Shown here: positions 11,047 to 23,400 of the stretch, in pieces
Layout of the letters: each line of letters starts with the position of its first letter
How positions within the stretch are numbered: the first letter of the stretch is position 1
Origin: Nemopilema nomurai
Lineage: Eukaryota; Cnidaria; Scyphozoa; Rhizostomeae; Rhizostomatidae
NCBI GenBank assembly: GCA_003864495.1
Contig: ML133505.1
Span: forward strand, 1 to 64,000
Direction of reading: 5' to 3'
Length of the DNA stretch: 64,000 bases
Translations under genes and position numbers: made by a program
The notes under the pieces: model-generated
The model's database searches: none
Seen by the model: only the letters and a program-made list of their open reading frames with translations
Told to the model about the DNA's origin: nothing

Positions 11047-13020
11047 TAAAGTACTATTACCATATGCACAAGTGATGTATTAAGTTTGGCTCCTCAAAGG
11101 TGCTACGTTTAGCTTGAAGTCGCTCCAGTGACGCATCATACGGCAGGCATAGTCGCTCCACTCACATTCTGCTACACTGAATTAATCTGTCGAATTCAAA
11201 GAAGTTAAATGTCGTGTCGTGTAGAAATACTCTCGTCTGCATCTTTCTTTAACCATTTTAAATCCAGTTCTGCATTGGCAGTATTATGAGACATAGTTGT
11301 TGGTGCAAACTGCATTTCGAAGACAGCTGGGAGTGAACACTATCGAAGACTATCAAAGTGAACACCAATTGAAAGATTAAACTCAATTTTTACAAAGTTT
11401 AATTTAACAATAATTTGGCTTCTGAAGTAACAGGGCACAAGCAATTTTTACAAGCATTAGCGCATTTATAGAAAACTGAAAGAACTACCATAACTCCTTG
11501 AATAAGCATCGCATTTTTTGGCTTGATTTTGAAATGTGCGCCACAATATTAAAACTCAGGCTAGGGCTTCTATCTTGGTGGATCATATAAATAGATATGA
11601 TATCAAAAAAGTATAGCCATTATGCTGCTAGAAATTTTTGTTTTTCTTTTCTTTGGAAATAAGCACAGCCAGGAATTTGAAATAAGACGTCTGCTTTTCT
11701 TTAGCATCGAATCTTTGAAAGAATTTTACAACTCTCTGCAGTTGGTGATCTTTGGTGTTACTAAGCTATCCAGTTGCTCATCAGATATCTTTCATTGTAC
11801 TGACCTAGCTTTGAAGACAAAGTCAGCTTCAATTCTAATTTGTTTTATGCTTACTTATGTCTTCTAATTTAGCCCAATTTCTAAGCACTGTTTTTCAAGG
11901 AGCTTTGGTAAGTAGATAATAATGTCATATTTTTCTTCATAACTTGCAATGTTGGTTACTCTTATTTCAAGTATCAGAGCTTGCTATTATTCTGCAAGAA
12001 CATTAATGACAAAAATAATGTGATGATATTCCTTACAAATTTGTTAACAAGTTTTGGTACTGTTAAAGGAAGTGCTCTAGAAAATGGAATAGTCAAGCTC
12101 CAATGCTTAGTATCAACCCCTTCCTTCCCACTTATGACAAGTATTGGAGGCATGTCATAGCTTGACAGTGTTTAAATTCATTTTTAGCCAACGGGCAAAG
12201 AAATGAAGTTAGCCTCTGGATGCTTTCTGCCTTAAAGAGGATTATTTTTTTCTTTTTTTGGAACGAAATTCACATGAAAATAGCAATCATTTTAGATCTC
12301 CTTTTTAAAAGTTGAACTGAGATTTCCAGCTTTACTTGATACAAAATATTAAAAATTGGTCCGCAACTCGAACTTGAAAAAATATATAGTTAGAACTCAA
12401 AAAATTTTCAAGTTTCTATATTGCAAATCTGCATCAAATCTTTTGAACAATTAATCAGCTTCCATTTAAAAACATGTAAGAAACCATTTTTGAATTGCCA
12501 CATGTAAATTTTTATCAATAAAAAGTACAAATAAAGGTCATTTTCAGTTTTGTATCAAATTTATCCAAGCTTCCAGTTTTCAAGATTTTCAATGTTTCCT
12601 GGATAATCTTCATCATTTCATCTTCTTTGAGTGTTCATCAAACAAGAGGAGAGTACAATGTGATCCTGAATGGCCCTAAGCCTATACATGACCATGGCAA
12701 AGACCACTTAATAGTATAGATTGTGCTCTTTCAAGAGCTATTCGATAAGAAATGCACTGAGCAAATGTCAATGCAGACGATGTAGCTAAAACTGCCGAGA
12801 AGCAGGACTGTCTCTAAAAAGCGTATTTCAAGAAAGAAAGTTATCACCGGCCGCATATACATATTCTAGCTTTTTCATATAATCTCATATGCAGCTAATA
12901 ATGAAGGATTCAATGCTCATTTTAGTTGCAGTCATTTCTTTCTCAGGCATTTACCTCAAATTATCATTTAGCTTAATAAAATAATGAAGCTTAATAAATT
13001 AAAGCAGCATATCTTCAATG
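11047..13020. other. AT-rich unassigned region
   Basis: Unique sequence to the right of the array. The longest frame (81 codons at 11622–11867) is hydrophobic and Leu/Phe-rich with no family resemblance and looks fortuitous. I see no splice-bounded homologous exon, RNA gene or terminal repeat here. Confidence 0.4.
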
Positions 13021-13288
13021 CCCGCCAAAAGTAGTTGGAACATCGAGATTGTACAAGTAATAAATGCATATTTTCACTTAATTTCCCTATTTCAAGCAGA
13101 CAGAACCCCCCCCCCCCCCTTTAAACAATGTTGTGAAGGTAGGTGAACATGTCGCTAAACATGGGATAAACAATTTGCGCTCCAACATACACTTTTTTCA
13201 TTTTCCAGTCGGAAACCAACATTGAATATGGGGGAGGGGAGACGTTTAGAAGAAAAGATGATTGGACTGTTCCAACACTTATGGCGGC
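13021..13288. mobile_element. Inverted-repeat element (MITE-like), copy 1
   Basis: Outer ends CCGCCAAAAGTAGTTGGAAC (13022) and its complement tgttccaacacttatggcgg (13268–13287) pair. An inner pair also exists: a C-run plus TTTAAACAATGTTG on the left and caacattgaatatgggggaggg on the right. The same arrangement recurs at 32776–33035 and 55523–55789. A poly-C run of about 13 bases lies near 13107. Confidence 0.55.
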
Positions 13289-13440
13289 CATTGTTCTTTC
13301 CTAAAATTGGCAAGCATGCATTATTGTTGCGGGAAAATGCTATCTTGAAAAAGAGGTAGACTTCTTCTTATCATTGCTGAAGAAATAACAACGTTGGCAA
13401 ACTATTTTTATAGATTATAGCATAGAAGTAGAAAGAAGCT

Positions 13441-13499
13441 CACCAAGGCAATCAATGCAGTTCTCTCCACTTTTGCAAGGATGTTCTGATTTGCAGTCA
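13441..13499 (-). pseudogene. Relic EGF exon of the B-type family
   Basis: Read on the minus strand it gives D-C-K-S-E-H-P-C-K-S-G-E-N-C-I-D-C-L-G followed by GTGAGC. This matches the 88-bp EGF exon of B0 and B1 ([17 protein letters not shown]...K-C-L-G) with an internal deletion of about nine codons and loss of the 5' part. A second, shorter echo lies at 13530–13560. It marks a former further unit to the left of B0. Confidence 0.65.
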
Positions 13500-16078
13500 A
13501 TGCTTAAAATTAGTTACAGGAATTTCTTTTGCAATTTTGCAAGGATGTTCTGATTAAGAAATCAATGCTTAAAATTAGTTGCAGGCATTTCTTTCTTAGG
13601 TATTTACCTCAAATTATCATTTAGCTTAATAAAATAGTGCGCTTAAATTTTCTCAGCAACAACGTCTAGAAAAAGTAGCCAGTCAAATAAGAGAGACTTT
13701 AACTAAGAGAGTCAAGTATGTATAATTATTTCAGGGACAAAGTTTGAATTGAAACGCAAAAGATCCCAATGCATTTAGCCTTGACTTTTGATCTCATGAT
13801 GCTCTACATGTACCAGTCACTCAAAAGTCATTAATGACCATTTACTTTCAGTAAGAAAAATAGGCCCTCGTTCATTATTGATGAGCTGGGATAAATTATT
13901 ATTAGTAATGCCTTAGACTCAATTTGTCAAATTGAATAAAATGTTGGAGCTGATAATGTCAAATTAAATAAAACTAAAAATTAAATTTAATGCCCATAAC
14001 TTTTTGTTGTTGTATATTTTTTTCTTGATTAAAATAGCTTAATTTACTTAAAAAAGAAAAATATTTACATACTTAAAGGAGGCCGGTTGTTAAACAGTTC
14101 TCTACATCTGAAAATATTATTGCCAAAATCTTTTGACAAGAATCTGCCTTGCTTAGAATAAAATTTAACCCCGCAGTTGGTCAACTCATGTCACTTTTTC
14201 TATGTACATCGATTTACTTATAGAATTATATACTTAGAGATTTCTTATGATGCATATACAAGTAGGTAAACAATTATTTGATGACAAGTAATAATGTGCA
14301 ATCTTTTTTATGCGATTAGATGATACCAGAGAGATAATCCAAGTGCAACAGACAATCTTTTACAAGCTCTTTTAGTATTGAACTTCATGTGAACTATTCT
14401 CATTCATAATTTTGCAATGAGAACCACTTGATTTCTCTCAATAGGAAGAAAAGGGCTGGCTTTGATGTAAATCGAGATAGAAAACTGAAATAAAGATTAA
14501 TCTTTTTGGCTACGAAGGCGATTAAACACTAACCGCTGTTGGGCGTGAAATACTTTTCCAAAAGCAGCTTATTACTCGCATTTCATTCTTTTCTTTTCTG
14601 AACATAACTAATCGCTGGAGATCTATCCTATTTATTTAGCGGCTATTCTATTTTCCATCTTTTTGAGAAAACAATCACTTCTATCAGCTCTAGTGAAGAG
14701 TTCGTCGAAGGAGCCGCAAAAGAAGTTTGATAATAACGCCAACAGAAAATCATACCTTCTACGGTGTTTTACGTGTTGTGATGTTTCATCGAGCAGTGAA
14801 AAGTGATTGAATTATTTTTATGTTCGACGATGAGTTCTTTTAAGTTTGTAAGCAGTTACTCAAAAGTTCCTTTTGCCTTTATAGCGTAAGGTAAGAGCTT
14901 TGACCATTGGATAAATTATTTATGTCTGTTTTTATCAACGTGAAACTCAGGACAACTAATTGACAAGTCGGGGTTTGCTTGACTTACCATGACAACATTT
15001 CCCTCACCGACGATTACACATTTTCGCAGCAGGTATAGACTATTATCAAAACTGGAATCTTTGGAGATACGTTCTAGAAGCAAAGATGAAATGGAAGTAT
15101 ACATGTAGAATTAATGGGAATGTTTGTGATTTAAACTACCTTTGTTCCGAGAACAGGCTGCTAAGATGGCAGGAATATGTTCAAAAAAAATAAATCAAAA
15201 ATTGATTTAGTACCACTGAATAAAGAGTTTAAAGATCTTGATTTCTATCTATGAGAGCCAGAATGGGCTTCATTCTTCTGTTAGTGTAAGCATTTTGAAC
15301 TAAAAATGATTTATTTTCAAAGAAGAAAAATCTCTTTGACGACAAAATCAGTTCAATTATTATGGCAACAGATTGTTGAACAGCTCATTTCTTAGAACCA
15401 CTTAAGTAGCATCTTCATCAAGATAAGATTTGCTGCACTTGTAAAATATTGTAACATCTTAAACTTTAGACCATGGCTAAGTTGAAGGAGCCTATGGCTT
15501 AAGATACCTGTCAGTGCAAAAGCTTAATTGAACAAAGGCCCTAGGAGGCTCTTTGCATTATGTAATCACGGCTTCACGCAAATAGATCACGCAAGTTAGC
15601 TGTGCAGTTGACAGACACGTTTGGCTGTTCAAGTGTAGGACACGATATAGCTTGAGACATTTGTGCTCTTTATGCTAAGTGTATCAAGTTTCAAAATCAG
15701 CTACTTAAGCATAGGCTGTCAAGTGAATGGCAATCTAATAAATTATGACTGACATCAGAAGAATGAAATTTTATATGATATACTTGTAAAATACAAATAG
15801 TAATATACAATGATAGATATACAGAAACTGCATTCATGGTCTATGGGGGAAAGAACGTAAAGAGCATAATCTTCAGAATACAGATTCCCTTGTCTTTTTC
15901 CCAAACCGTACCTATCGAAATTTGAAAGTTGAACTTTTTCTTAAAGAGCAAACGGAAAACAGAGTAGCAAGCAACGTAGACTGAAATAAAAGAAGATCGT
16001 TTGCTTATGAACCGATCATTTGCTTAACTTCTGCGCCAGATAACTTAAATAACTTTTAACTGCTGATAAAGGTACAAG
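13500..16078. other. AT-rich unassigned region downstream of B0
   Basis: The 13560–13640 stretch repeats 12930–12990 with few changes, so a local duplication of about 650 bases is present. A 62-codon frame at 14916–15104 (minus) has no recognisable domain. Nothing else is supportable. Confidence 0.4.
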
Positions 16079-16525
16079 TCAAGGAGCATCAACTGCACTT
16101 TCATAAACCTCTACTTCGCAAACTTGAAGAGAATATTTTCTTTGTTAATAAAACACAGTAACGTATCGACCATGCAGTACAGTCGGCATAAAAGTACTTG
16201 AACTCTCCAGCGTTTAGAGTCCCATAATCCACACAAACTGCATTTTTTCGTCCACCATTCGAACTATCGTCTCCAACACTGACATCAAATGGATTGATCT
16301 TGAGTGGAGCCCAAGTCACACCACTCTTTATTCGCACACTCGACACTGCTGCTTGCTTCGTCAGATCCACTTGCCACCAGGGCATGTCGTCAAACTGCGT
16401 GACACTGCACCTTTGCCAGTCCCCAGTCCTGTCACCATCATTTCCAAGGCTGGCTGACAGTGTGTATCCATTAAGCGTTGAGGTAGACGAATGGAAGGAT
16501 GGCATCTTAATGGCGATGTTTTCAG
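16079..16525 (-). pseudogene. B0 last exon: FTP1 domain, broken
   Basis: Open from acceptor gtgaAG to K-Y-F-Y (about 110 residues, with M-P-W-W-Q-V-D-L and D-V-S-V-G-D-D). A 2-base loss near 16190 follows, and in the family frame a TAA comes shortly after V-T-V-F-Y. The family C-terminus (C-E-V-E-V-Y-E-S) is still readable beyond, to a stop at 16079–16081. Confidence 0.75.
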
Positions 16526-19500
16526 CTTCACATGAAACAAAAAATTGATTTTAACTTTACAATTGGTTATGAATTGAGAATTCCAGTTACTAGAATAATT
16601 GTAGAGTTCATTCTTAAAGACGAGACATAATTATTCATTTGAGTGACATTCTTCTACTCTATACTTTAGCCTTATTTAAAACTGACTCGTTGGAGAGTAA
16701 CAATTTCAATGGAAGACAGGATAACAATACTTATGCAATCTATAGTACATAAGAACACTTTGAATATTTATTAAGAAAGCAGCCGTATGCCTTCATGGCT
16801 ACAACGTTGAACAACATCTGCATAGCTTCTATCGCAATGAAAAACAACTCCACTACCTCTTATAAAATTTTTAAAGCCTTGCATTCAAAAAAATGTTACT
16901 TGGATTTTGAATAAAAAACCATAGCTTACCTGTGTAAACCTCAACTTCAGTTATTGCGAGCATGCTTTTTCTATCCAGAAACACGCTGACGTATCTACCA
17001 AACAGAAGAGTTGGACAACTGAAATTGGATGACGTATGACTATCAAGCATCATCCCATTTTTGACGCAAAGCAGGTTGTTGCGTCCACCCTTAGAGCTGT
17101 CATCTCCAACACTGACATTAAATGGATTTATGTTCCACCATTTTTTTGGACCTCTTATTACGATTATACTAACTGCTTTTGGTTCAATGAGATCCACTTG
17201 CCACCATGGAGAAGTTTCGTCTTTCGTTAAAGCAGTCAGTACTTTGCCGTCATTTCCAAAGCTGGCATTTGACACCCAACCTGCATTGCTTGTAAAAGTG
17301 GATGACTGGCTAGAAGGCCTTCCCAATGCAACATTTTCTGAAACAAATTTCCAAAATTCTTAACATGTAGATTACAATCATTTACATGTACCGTATGCAC
17401 AGCAAATAAATGGTCACGGATCATTGTTTTGATTTTGTCAGCATGCATTTGTCGTGGATGAAATATGTTGTTTTAAAGATAAAAACGCTAGGAGCCTTAT
17501 CTCATATACGTATAACCTATTTACTTTATTTCGAAGCATCCCACATGCAAAACAACAAGCAATGTCTAATTTCTCGAGCATCAAGGACAAAAGACACTAA
17601 AAGTGCCATCACAGTTAATGCAAAAGGGCTTTTTGATCAAAATTGACTTGCTCAGATTGCCTTGAATGTTGCTAGGTGAGTGTTAATTATGCAATTCGCT
17701 ATCGTGGGACACATCTTTTAGCTGAACAAATGCCTCAAAAATGTTTTTTTGCAGATAGAAAGGCCGAACGCACATAACTCTGACACCCGTTGAGTATGTA
17801 TAATTGATGTAATAGACCCATAGAAAAATACATAAAACCACCAAATTCCATTTGCAAAACGATAGTAGAGAAACAAACTGTATGAAAGTTAATGGGGAGT
17901 CAAAGCAACAGAAAGTCGTTTTAATGATTGACATATCAAGGGTGACTAATCTCTTATTTATCGCCATTTACAACCAAAGCAGTGCTGACCATAGTTGGTG
18001 AAGCGTTCGAACTGAAGATGAGCTCGCTTTTGACTGATTAAGAATACTTCTATAACGCAAGGCAAGGGTAAAGACACTCAACTATTTACTAACTTTTAAG
18101 TCAGCATAATTAGCATTGAGTAAATTTGAGTTTCAAATCTTCGTTCTTTTTATGAAAATCAGTCAGTCTTAAGTTGGATAAATTCCCTTACAAATTAATT
18201 CCAATCGGCTAAACGAATAGAATCATTTCACTAAATAATATTAGAGTGATGCAGCCTGTAAAAAGGGGCCTAAGATTTCTACAAAAATTCAAAATCACTC
18301 CCTACTCTAGTCCAATAAGGCTTATTTCGTTATGAAGGTCAATTAAATTGAAATGAAAGAAATGACTGAGTATTTTTAATATTACCTTCAATCATTCAAA
18401 AGAAAATGATAATGATGAATTTGTATATTAACGTCAACCTGCATATAGTTCATCTTAAATTCAGTTGTCAGGCACACACAAAAAAGAAATTAAGTTTGTT
18501 TCATTTTGATAAAACATACCGGCGCAGCTTCTACCATCTCCACGAAATCCAAAGTTACATTGACATGAATACGAGCCATGAATGTTGGTACAAGTTGCTT
18601 TTTGATGGCAGCTGTGTGTTTTAGCTTCGCATTCGTCAATGTCTGTTAATGCAAAATATTTTTTAGAGAATGCTTTATTTAGGGTAGTTATTGATTTAAT
18701 AACGAAGCAATAATTAACAGAAAAATACATACTTGTATAAGATAATCTAAATGATTGGATGAGGCAAATTTTTGCAGAGCTACTTTTGAAATTATCTTTG
18801 AAGTCTTACATAGGAAAAGGTATTGTGGCTGTCAACAAATGCCCTGTGATGAACGGGGGTATCAAGTAAGCTTGTGGTATTCTGGCGAAACTGTAACATG
18901 CAGTGGAAATATAGGTCACTTTGAAAAAGTAGTATGGATGTGGAGCTAACATAAAAGTCGCCGTAGGTCAATGATTATTGGGTCAACAGAAAGACTTTGG
19001 ACTTGGGCAGTAGTTTGGTTACCTCTGGCCTGTAACTCTTCCTGACATGCTTACATGTGAAGCCTACATTATCCTTTTATTTATCTCTTGTGTGTTTTAG
19101 CATTGCATTCGTCAAAATCTATCAAAATCGAGACCTTCAATTTATTTTCTTTAGGATAAATTAAAATCCTCTAGAAAGGCGAAAGGCAAAGTAAAGATTC
19201 AAGAACCTTCGCTTTAATGTTCGTGCTTGTGAAATATGTTCTTTTTTTAAATTTCGTTTCTAAAGCGGTATGAAAAATAAATGAGAAAATGCAGCCAAAA
19301 GTACCCTTTGGTCAAATTTAGTTGTTGAGTTTAGAAAAAATTTACTGCAACTTTGCAAGGCACGCATAGGCAACTTCTTTTTATGGTCATCCAATTATTT
19401 TTTTAGAGAATGGCTAAAATGCCTCACCGAGACATTTGTAACCAGGGCATGTGCATGTGTCAATGCATTTTTCTCCGCTCCTGCAAGGATGTTTTGATTG

Positions 19501-19998
19501 GCAGAGCTGACCAACCTGCAAAAATGTAAAAATCACTTACTATCAGAATCAAACAAATACCTCTTAAAAAGCCGTTTGTTAGTGTCATAAAGTTTGGAAG
19601 ACCTATGTTTTGCTTATATTCGTTCTAGTGACGCTTTAATTAGATATTAATCTTCTTTTTTGCGTCAATAAATTGAAAATCTTACATGCAATTCATCATA
19701 ACGAGTAGAATAGTATGTCCAACCAGCTGCTGCCTGTGTTTCGATGCCGTCGTTAGGGTCCTGTGCTGATTTGTTGTTCAACTGACAAGCACCAAGCTCC
19801 TCATTTACATTGATAGACTTGCATAGCTGTTCTTGAATGCATTCAAACTTACACGTATACTCATCAAGACTATCAAATGTGCGGAAGGCGGCACTAAGTG
19901 AGCGATCTTGAAGCACAACAGAAAAGTTGGCAAAAGTTTTGCATGATAATCGAAGTATTTCTCCATTGACATCTTGTGAAGTCACTATCATCCACAGC
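16079..19998 (-). CDS. B0: secreted-type PAN–EGF–EGF–FTP–FTP gene, 5' exon missing, last exon broken
   Basis: Five exons in order on the minus strand: PAN 19998–19686, EGF 19515–19428, Ca-EGF 18642–18520, FTP2 17337–16930, FTP1 16525–16079. All junctions have AG/GT and compatible phases (0, 1, 1, 1). The first four exons are uninterrupted. The PAN exon needs two bases from an upstream exon that I could not identify; that exon should carry the signal peptide. The last exon loses two bases near 16190, and the restored frame then meets TAA, so the final ~35 residues of FTP1 are lost unless this is a sequence error. Family knowledge: PAN, EGF and FTP modules occur in secreted adhesion and lectin-like proteins. 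The specific role is unknown. Confidence 0.75.
16930..17337 (-). CDS. B0 exon: FTP2 (F5/8 type C-like) domain
   Basis: 408 bp, symmetrical phase 1, open throughout. Starts [14 protein letters not shown] and carries [22 protein letters not shown] and L-F-G-R-Y-V-S-V-F, ending E-V-E-V-Y-T. These are fucolectin/discoidin-like landmarks. One codon longer than its A and B1 paralogues. Confidence 0.85.
18520..18642 (-). CDS. B0 exon: calcium-binding-type EGF
   Basis: 123 bp, symmetrical phase 1. Opens D-I-D-E-C, the Ca-binding EGF signature, and continues to [16 protein letters not shown] with all six cysteines. Acceptor ttaacAG, donor GTATGT. Confidence 0.88.
19428..19515 (-). CDS. B0 exon: EGF-like
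   Basis: 88 bp, phase 0 to 1. Reads [23 protein letters not shown] then P-G-Y-K-C-L-G, six cysteines in a compact EGF-like spacing. Acceptor tttgcAG, donor GTGAGG. Confidence 0.8.
19686..19998 (-). CDS. B0 exon: PAN/apple domain
   Basis: 313 bp, acceptor cctAG, donor GTAAGA, entered in phase 2 and left in phase 0. It encodes the apple-like core S-C-K-T-F, then [15 protein letters not shown], then G-A-C-Q-L-N-N, ending [13 protein letters not shown]. It is nearly identical to the B1 and B2 exons although flanking introns are not. Confidence 0.85.
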
Positions 19999-20347
19999 CT
20001 AGGAAGTCAAACAAATTTGTTTCGAAAAGTTTTCAATTGCTTTTAAATGCTTTTGATTTTTTTATTCCCATCTGTAGTAAAATAAGGAGTAATTCAATAA
20101 TAAAATAAGGAATATAAGCACCACTGTCTTCACAGAAAGTCGAAAAATATATTGATGAAACTTGGAAACCAAGTTGCTTAACTAAGAAGGTTGTGATATG
20201 CTAGCATCTTACGTCTTTTGGGTTAACTAATTGTGAGACATAGTAGAAATGATGGCAAACGTATCAGCATCGAAAAATCTCTCAACCGATTGCATAATTG
20301 CCTTGAGAAGAAGAAGGCCTTTCCTAAGACCAATTCGTCATACTCAC

Positions 20348-20416
20348 AGTTGCAATAACATGACTTGTTAATTCGTTGAAGCCAATGTTTTGGATTGTTC
20401 CCATGAAGTACACAAT
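20348..20416 (-). other. Conserved island upstream of B0 PAN: candidate short exon
   Basis: 69 bp between acceptor ttttgtAG and donor GTGAGTA. The same length and sites occur upstream of B1 (37967–38035) and B2 (60728–60796). One frame is open in all copies, with D-x-V-x-H-x-N-N-x-K-H and L-Q-R-x-N-K-S-C. Its phase does not join the PAN exon directly, and it diverges as fast as the introns, so coding status is doubtful. Confidence 0.2.
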
Positions 20417-23400
20417 CTACAAAAAAGGTCATTAGGACAATAAAACGTAGAAAAAATTGTGTAATTCAGTGCTGAGATGAATACTATATTTTAGCGAATC
20501 AGCACCCTGTTCTAACTCAGCTAGGATCAAACTCACTTGCAATGGCTGTGCTCTCTATAATAGAACTTTAGATGACACGAGATGATATTGCAGGTAGACT
20601 GCCACAGATAAAATTATCTTCAGCCTTTAAATTTGTATTTTCTCTAATCACTGTATTCCTGTTCACTATGGTTGAAGATGATAGAAATTTTGCCCAGCTA
20701 GTACACTCATGAAACTTGTCCAAGAAACTGCTGTTATATATGAACAAATGTATTGCGGTACAAAACTTCACAATAGCTAAACATAGCCGAGATAGTTTCT
20801 GCAGACTAAAGGTATTTTCTCGTCCGATGCTTCTCAAACAATGCAAACGTTGGAGAACAACCATAAACTGACATAATGTATAGCAAGTTGCAGATCGATT
20901 GCATGATTGATTATAATTGACCAATCAACGTTACTTAAAACCTAATTTTAGAAAAGCGCAAGGGAAAAGACCTTTGCATACTCAGAGGAGTGTCAGACAG
21001 AAAAGTACTTTAACTCCGTAAAAACAGCACTTTTATAAAGTGCTATTAGTGTAATCTTTTGAAGAAGTCCTTTGCTAAACATAAGTTGGCAACACTCATG
21101 GCCCAGCATGGATAATAACTATTATCTTGTGAATCGAGAACAACTCTGCATGGGAAGGGAATTGATTATATGAAGTGGAGAGAAAATCCTCTAATATCGA
21201 TTTTTATTGGAAAGATGAAACTTGGCATTAACGTGCAGAGACGACTTGTTACGTACGTTAAAGCTATTAACGCCGCTCTTCTATGCCATTTTGCTGGATT
21301 TTGACTTCTCTTTCCCACCGATGGGAAATGGTATTTTGCATCAGGTGATCACTTCATCGCTTTTAATGAAATTGGAAGCTCTTCCTTCTCTATCACTTAT
21401 CAGTCCAACGCAAGTCATTATGAAGATCAAAATAGGCAGTTTTTTGTTTTTATGCCCTTGAACGATCTTAATTCATTCAAGTCCTTCCAAATGACTTTGA
21501 TGTAACAAAAAGAAATTTGTTCAAAAACGAAACCCAGGCAATATTGCTTTCCTCAACCTCTAGATTTGGTCTTAATGAACAAAGATCACAGAACTCTAGA
21601 GGCTTCAAAAACAAATAAAATTTTTGAGATTTTCATTTTGGAAAAGCAATTGTCCTATAAACACCAATCTCTGTTTATTTCTGACTGCGTTTTGCAGCTC
21701 AACTCCGAAAGACACTTTGACATGGGCACAGCTTCAGCTGATAATGATCAATTTAAAGTAGAACTTTTATTCGAAATTTTTCTAAATGATCCCTTTCCTA
21801 GGTTGATGTTTGCAGGATATGTCTAAAATAAAAAATAAACAAAAACAAATTCGAGACATTTCATTCCTTCTAGGAACAATTTAATTCATGTATCTTGTTC
21901 TGAAAGTAAACTACTTGTTGAACTTATCTTTCCATTCAGCCATTGCCTCTTGCGAAGCACCGGTTGTCCACGGTTGAGACTGGTCTTAATCAACTGGATT
22001 CACTCCCTTTCTCTTCAAATTAAGACTTTTTCAGTAAATTAAGTACTATCCTCTTTAATTTCTGTTTCAATGTTGCGATCCAAAACTGTGTATTTGTTGG
22101 TGTTACTATCAATACAATTGTAAAACTTCTCGAGCAGTGCCTTGAATTGGTATTTAATTCTACACTCATTGATGTCGAAACTGAAGAAGCCGAGATTTTA
22201 CATACCAATGTTAACTGGATATAGCAGAAGGCGAAATAGAGAGGCACCTGCTCCTCCTTGTGTTGAAGTTTATTCAAATGCTTTTTCTTAAATTATAAAG
22301 TATTTCTACACATTAGATATATGCATCACAAGAAATTCAGCATTAGAATAAATACACAACTTTTCTTATTACTGCCTTTTTGCAAATTTGCGTTCCCTAC
22401 TTTTTCCTCAATTTCTTACATAATTTCTTCGCAATTAAATCATCTGCCGATTCATTGCATATCTTTAGTTAGGTGAACAAAAATGATACTTTCTTGCTTA
22501 GTGGCAATAAATCTCGCCTCATGAATAAGGACAGACTCATGCTTACCTCTAAAGACATTCAGTTCTTGCTGCGCCGAGTTCTGCCGGCCTTTGCTCTACT
22601 CTCTCGTTGGTCTACACCTGCACAATTTTATTAAAACTTACCATCACCGTTCAACTTAGGCAAAACAAACATACATTCTTTCATTACTAATGAGTCGGTC
22701 AAAATGCCTTATTTTAATTAAGCGAAACTGTACTGAAGTAATTTCACTTAGCTGTTATGAATAATTTGCTGTCTCATTAAGTTAAATTGCTTATACCCTT
22801 TTAAAATTGTTTGTAATATAAAGAAATTTGCTTTCTTCAAACAATAACATATTTGACTCAAATTGAAGAATTCTTTGCTTTAGACAATGAACTTCATAAA
22901 TACATTTTTTCGCAAAGCCAAATGTAAAGCAAACAGTGTTTTAGATAAAATATTCTAGCATTTTAACTTTTGTCATAACGTAAATAAATTGAACTATTTT
23001 CAATTTTCCTATGCAAAACCATCTATTTTAATTTGAATTCAGCAGACTTGTACTCAATTAGGCCAATTCCATCAACTTTTGTGAGAAACTATAAGAAATT
23101 ATATCTATTAACAAGCTAAGAAAGTGAGTAAATGCTTTAATGTGCCTGATGAGAAGCTGCCTTACTATAAGAAAAAATAAATTCAACTCTTCAGCATTCC
23201 CACGTTTTTGGTAAAACTATTCTTACCTGAAACCAAGCCACTAAGTTTGCTTTTGAGGAAAAAACTAGCTTGGCCATTGAATTCACTCAGCAACAAAGAA
23301 AAAACCGTTTCATTCTAATGCCCTTGATCAATAAACGGTGATTATTTCACCACATTTGTCCCTTAAATTTGTCCCCGGATTGGACGTTTCTATTTTTGAT

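Noticed and set aside
11622..11867. 81-codon frame starting with a hydrophobic segment
   Set aside because: Leu/Phe/Ser-rich composition typical of AT-rich noise; no partner exon or homologous copy in the window.
13107..13119. Poly-C run as a structural signal
   Set aside because: Low-complexity run within an inverted-repeat element; no further motif to support a G-quadruplex or regulatory role.
21900..22010. Possible C-terminal exon ending K-D-K-F-N-K-stop, also near 44940
   Set aside because: Changes between the two copies are as often replacing as silent and no acceptor or domain supports it.
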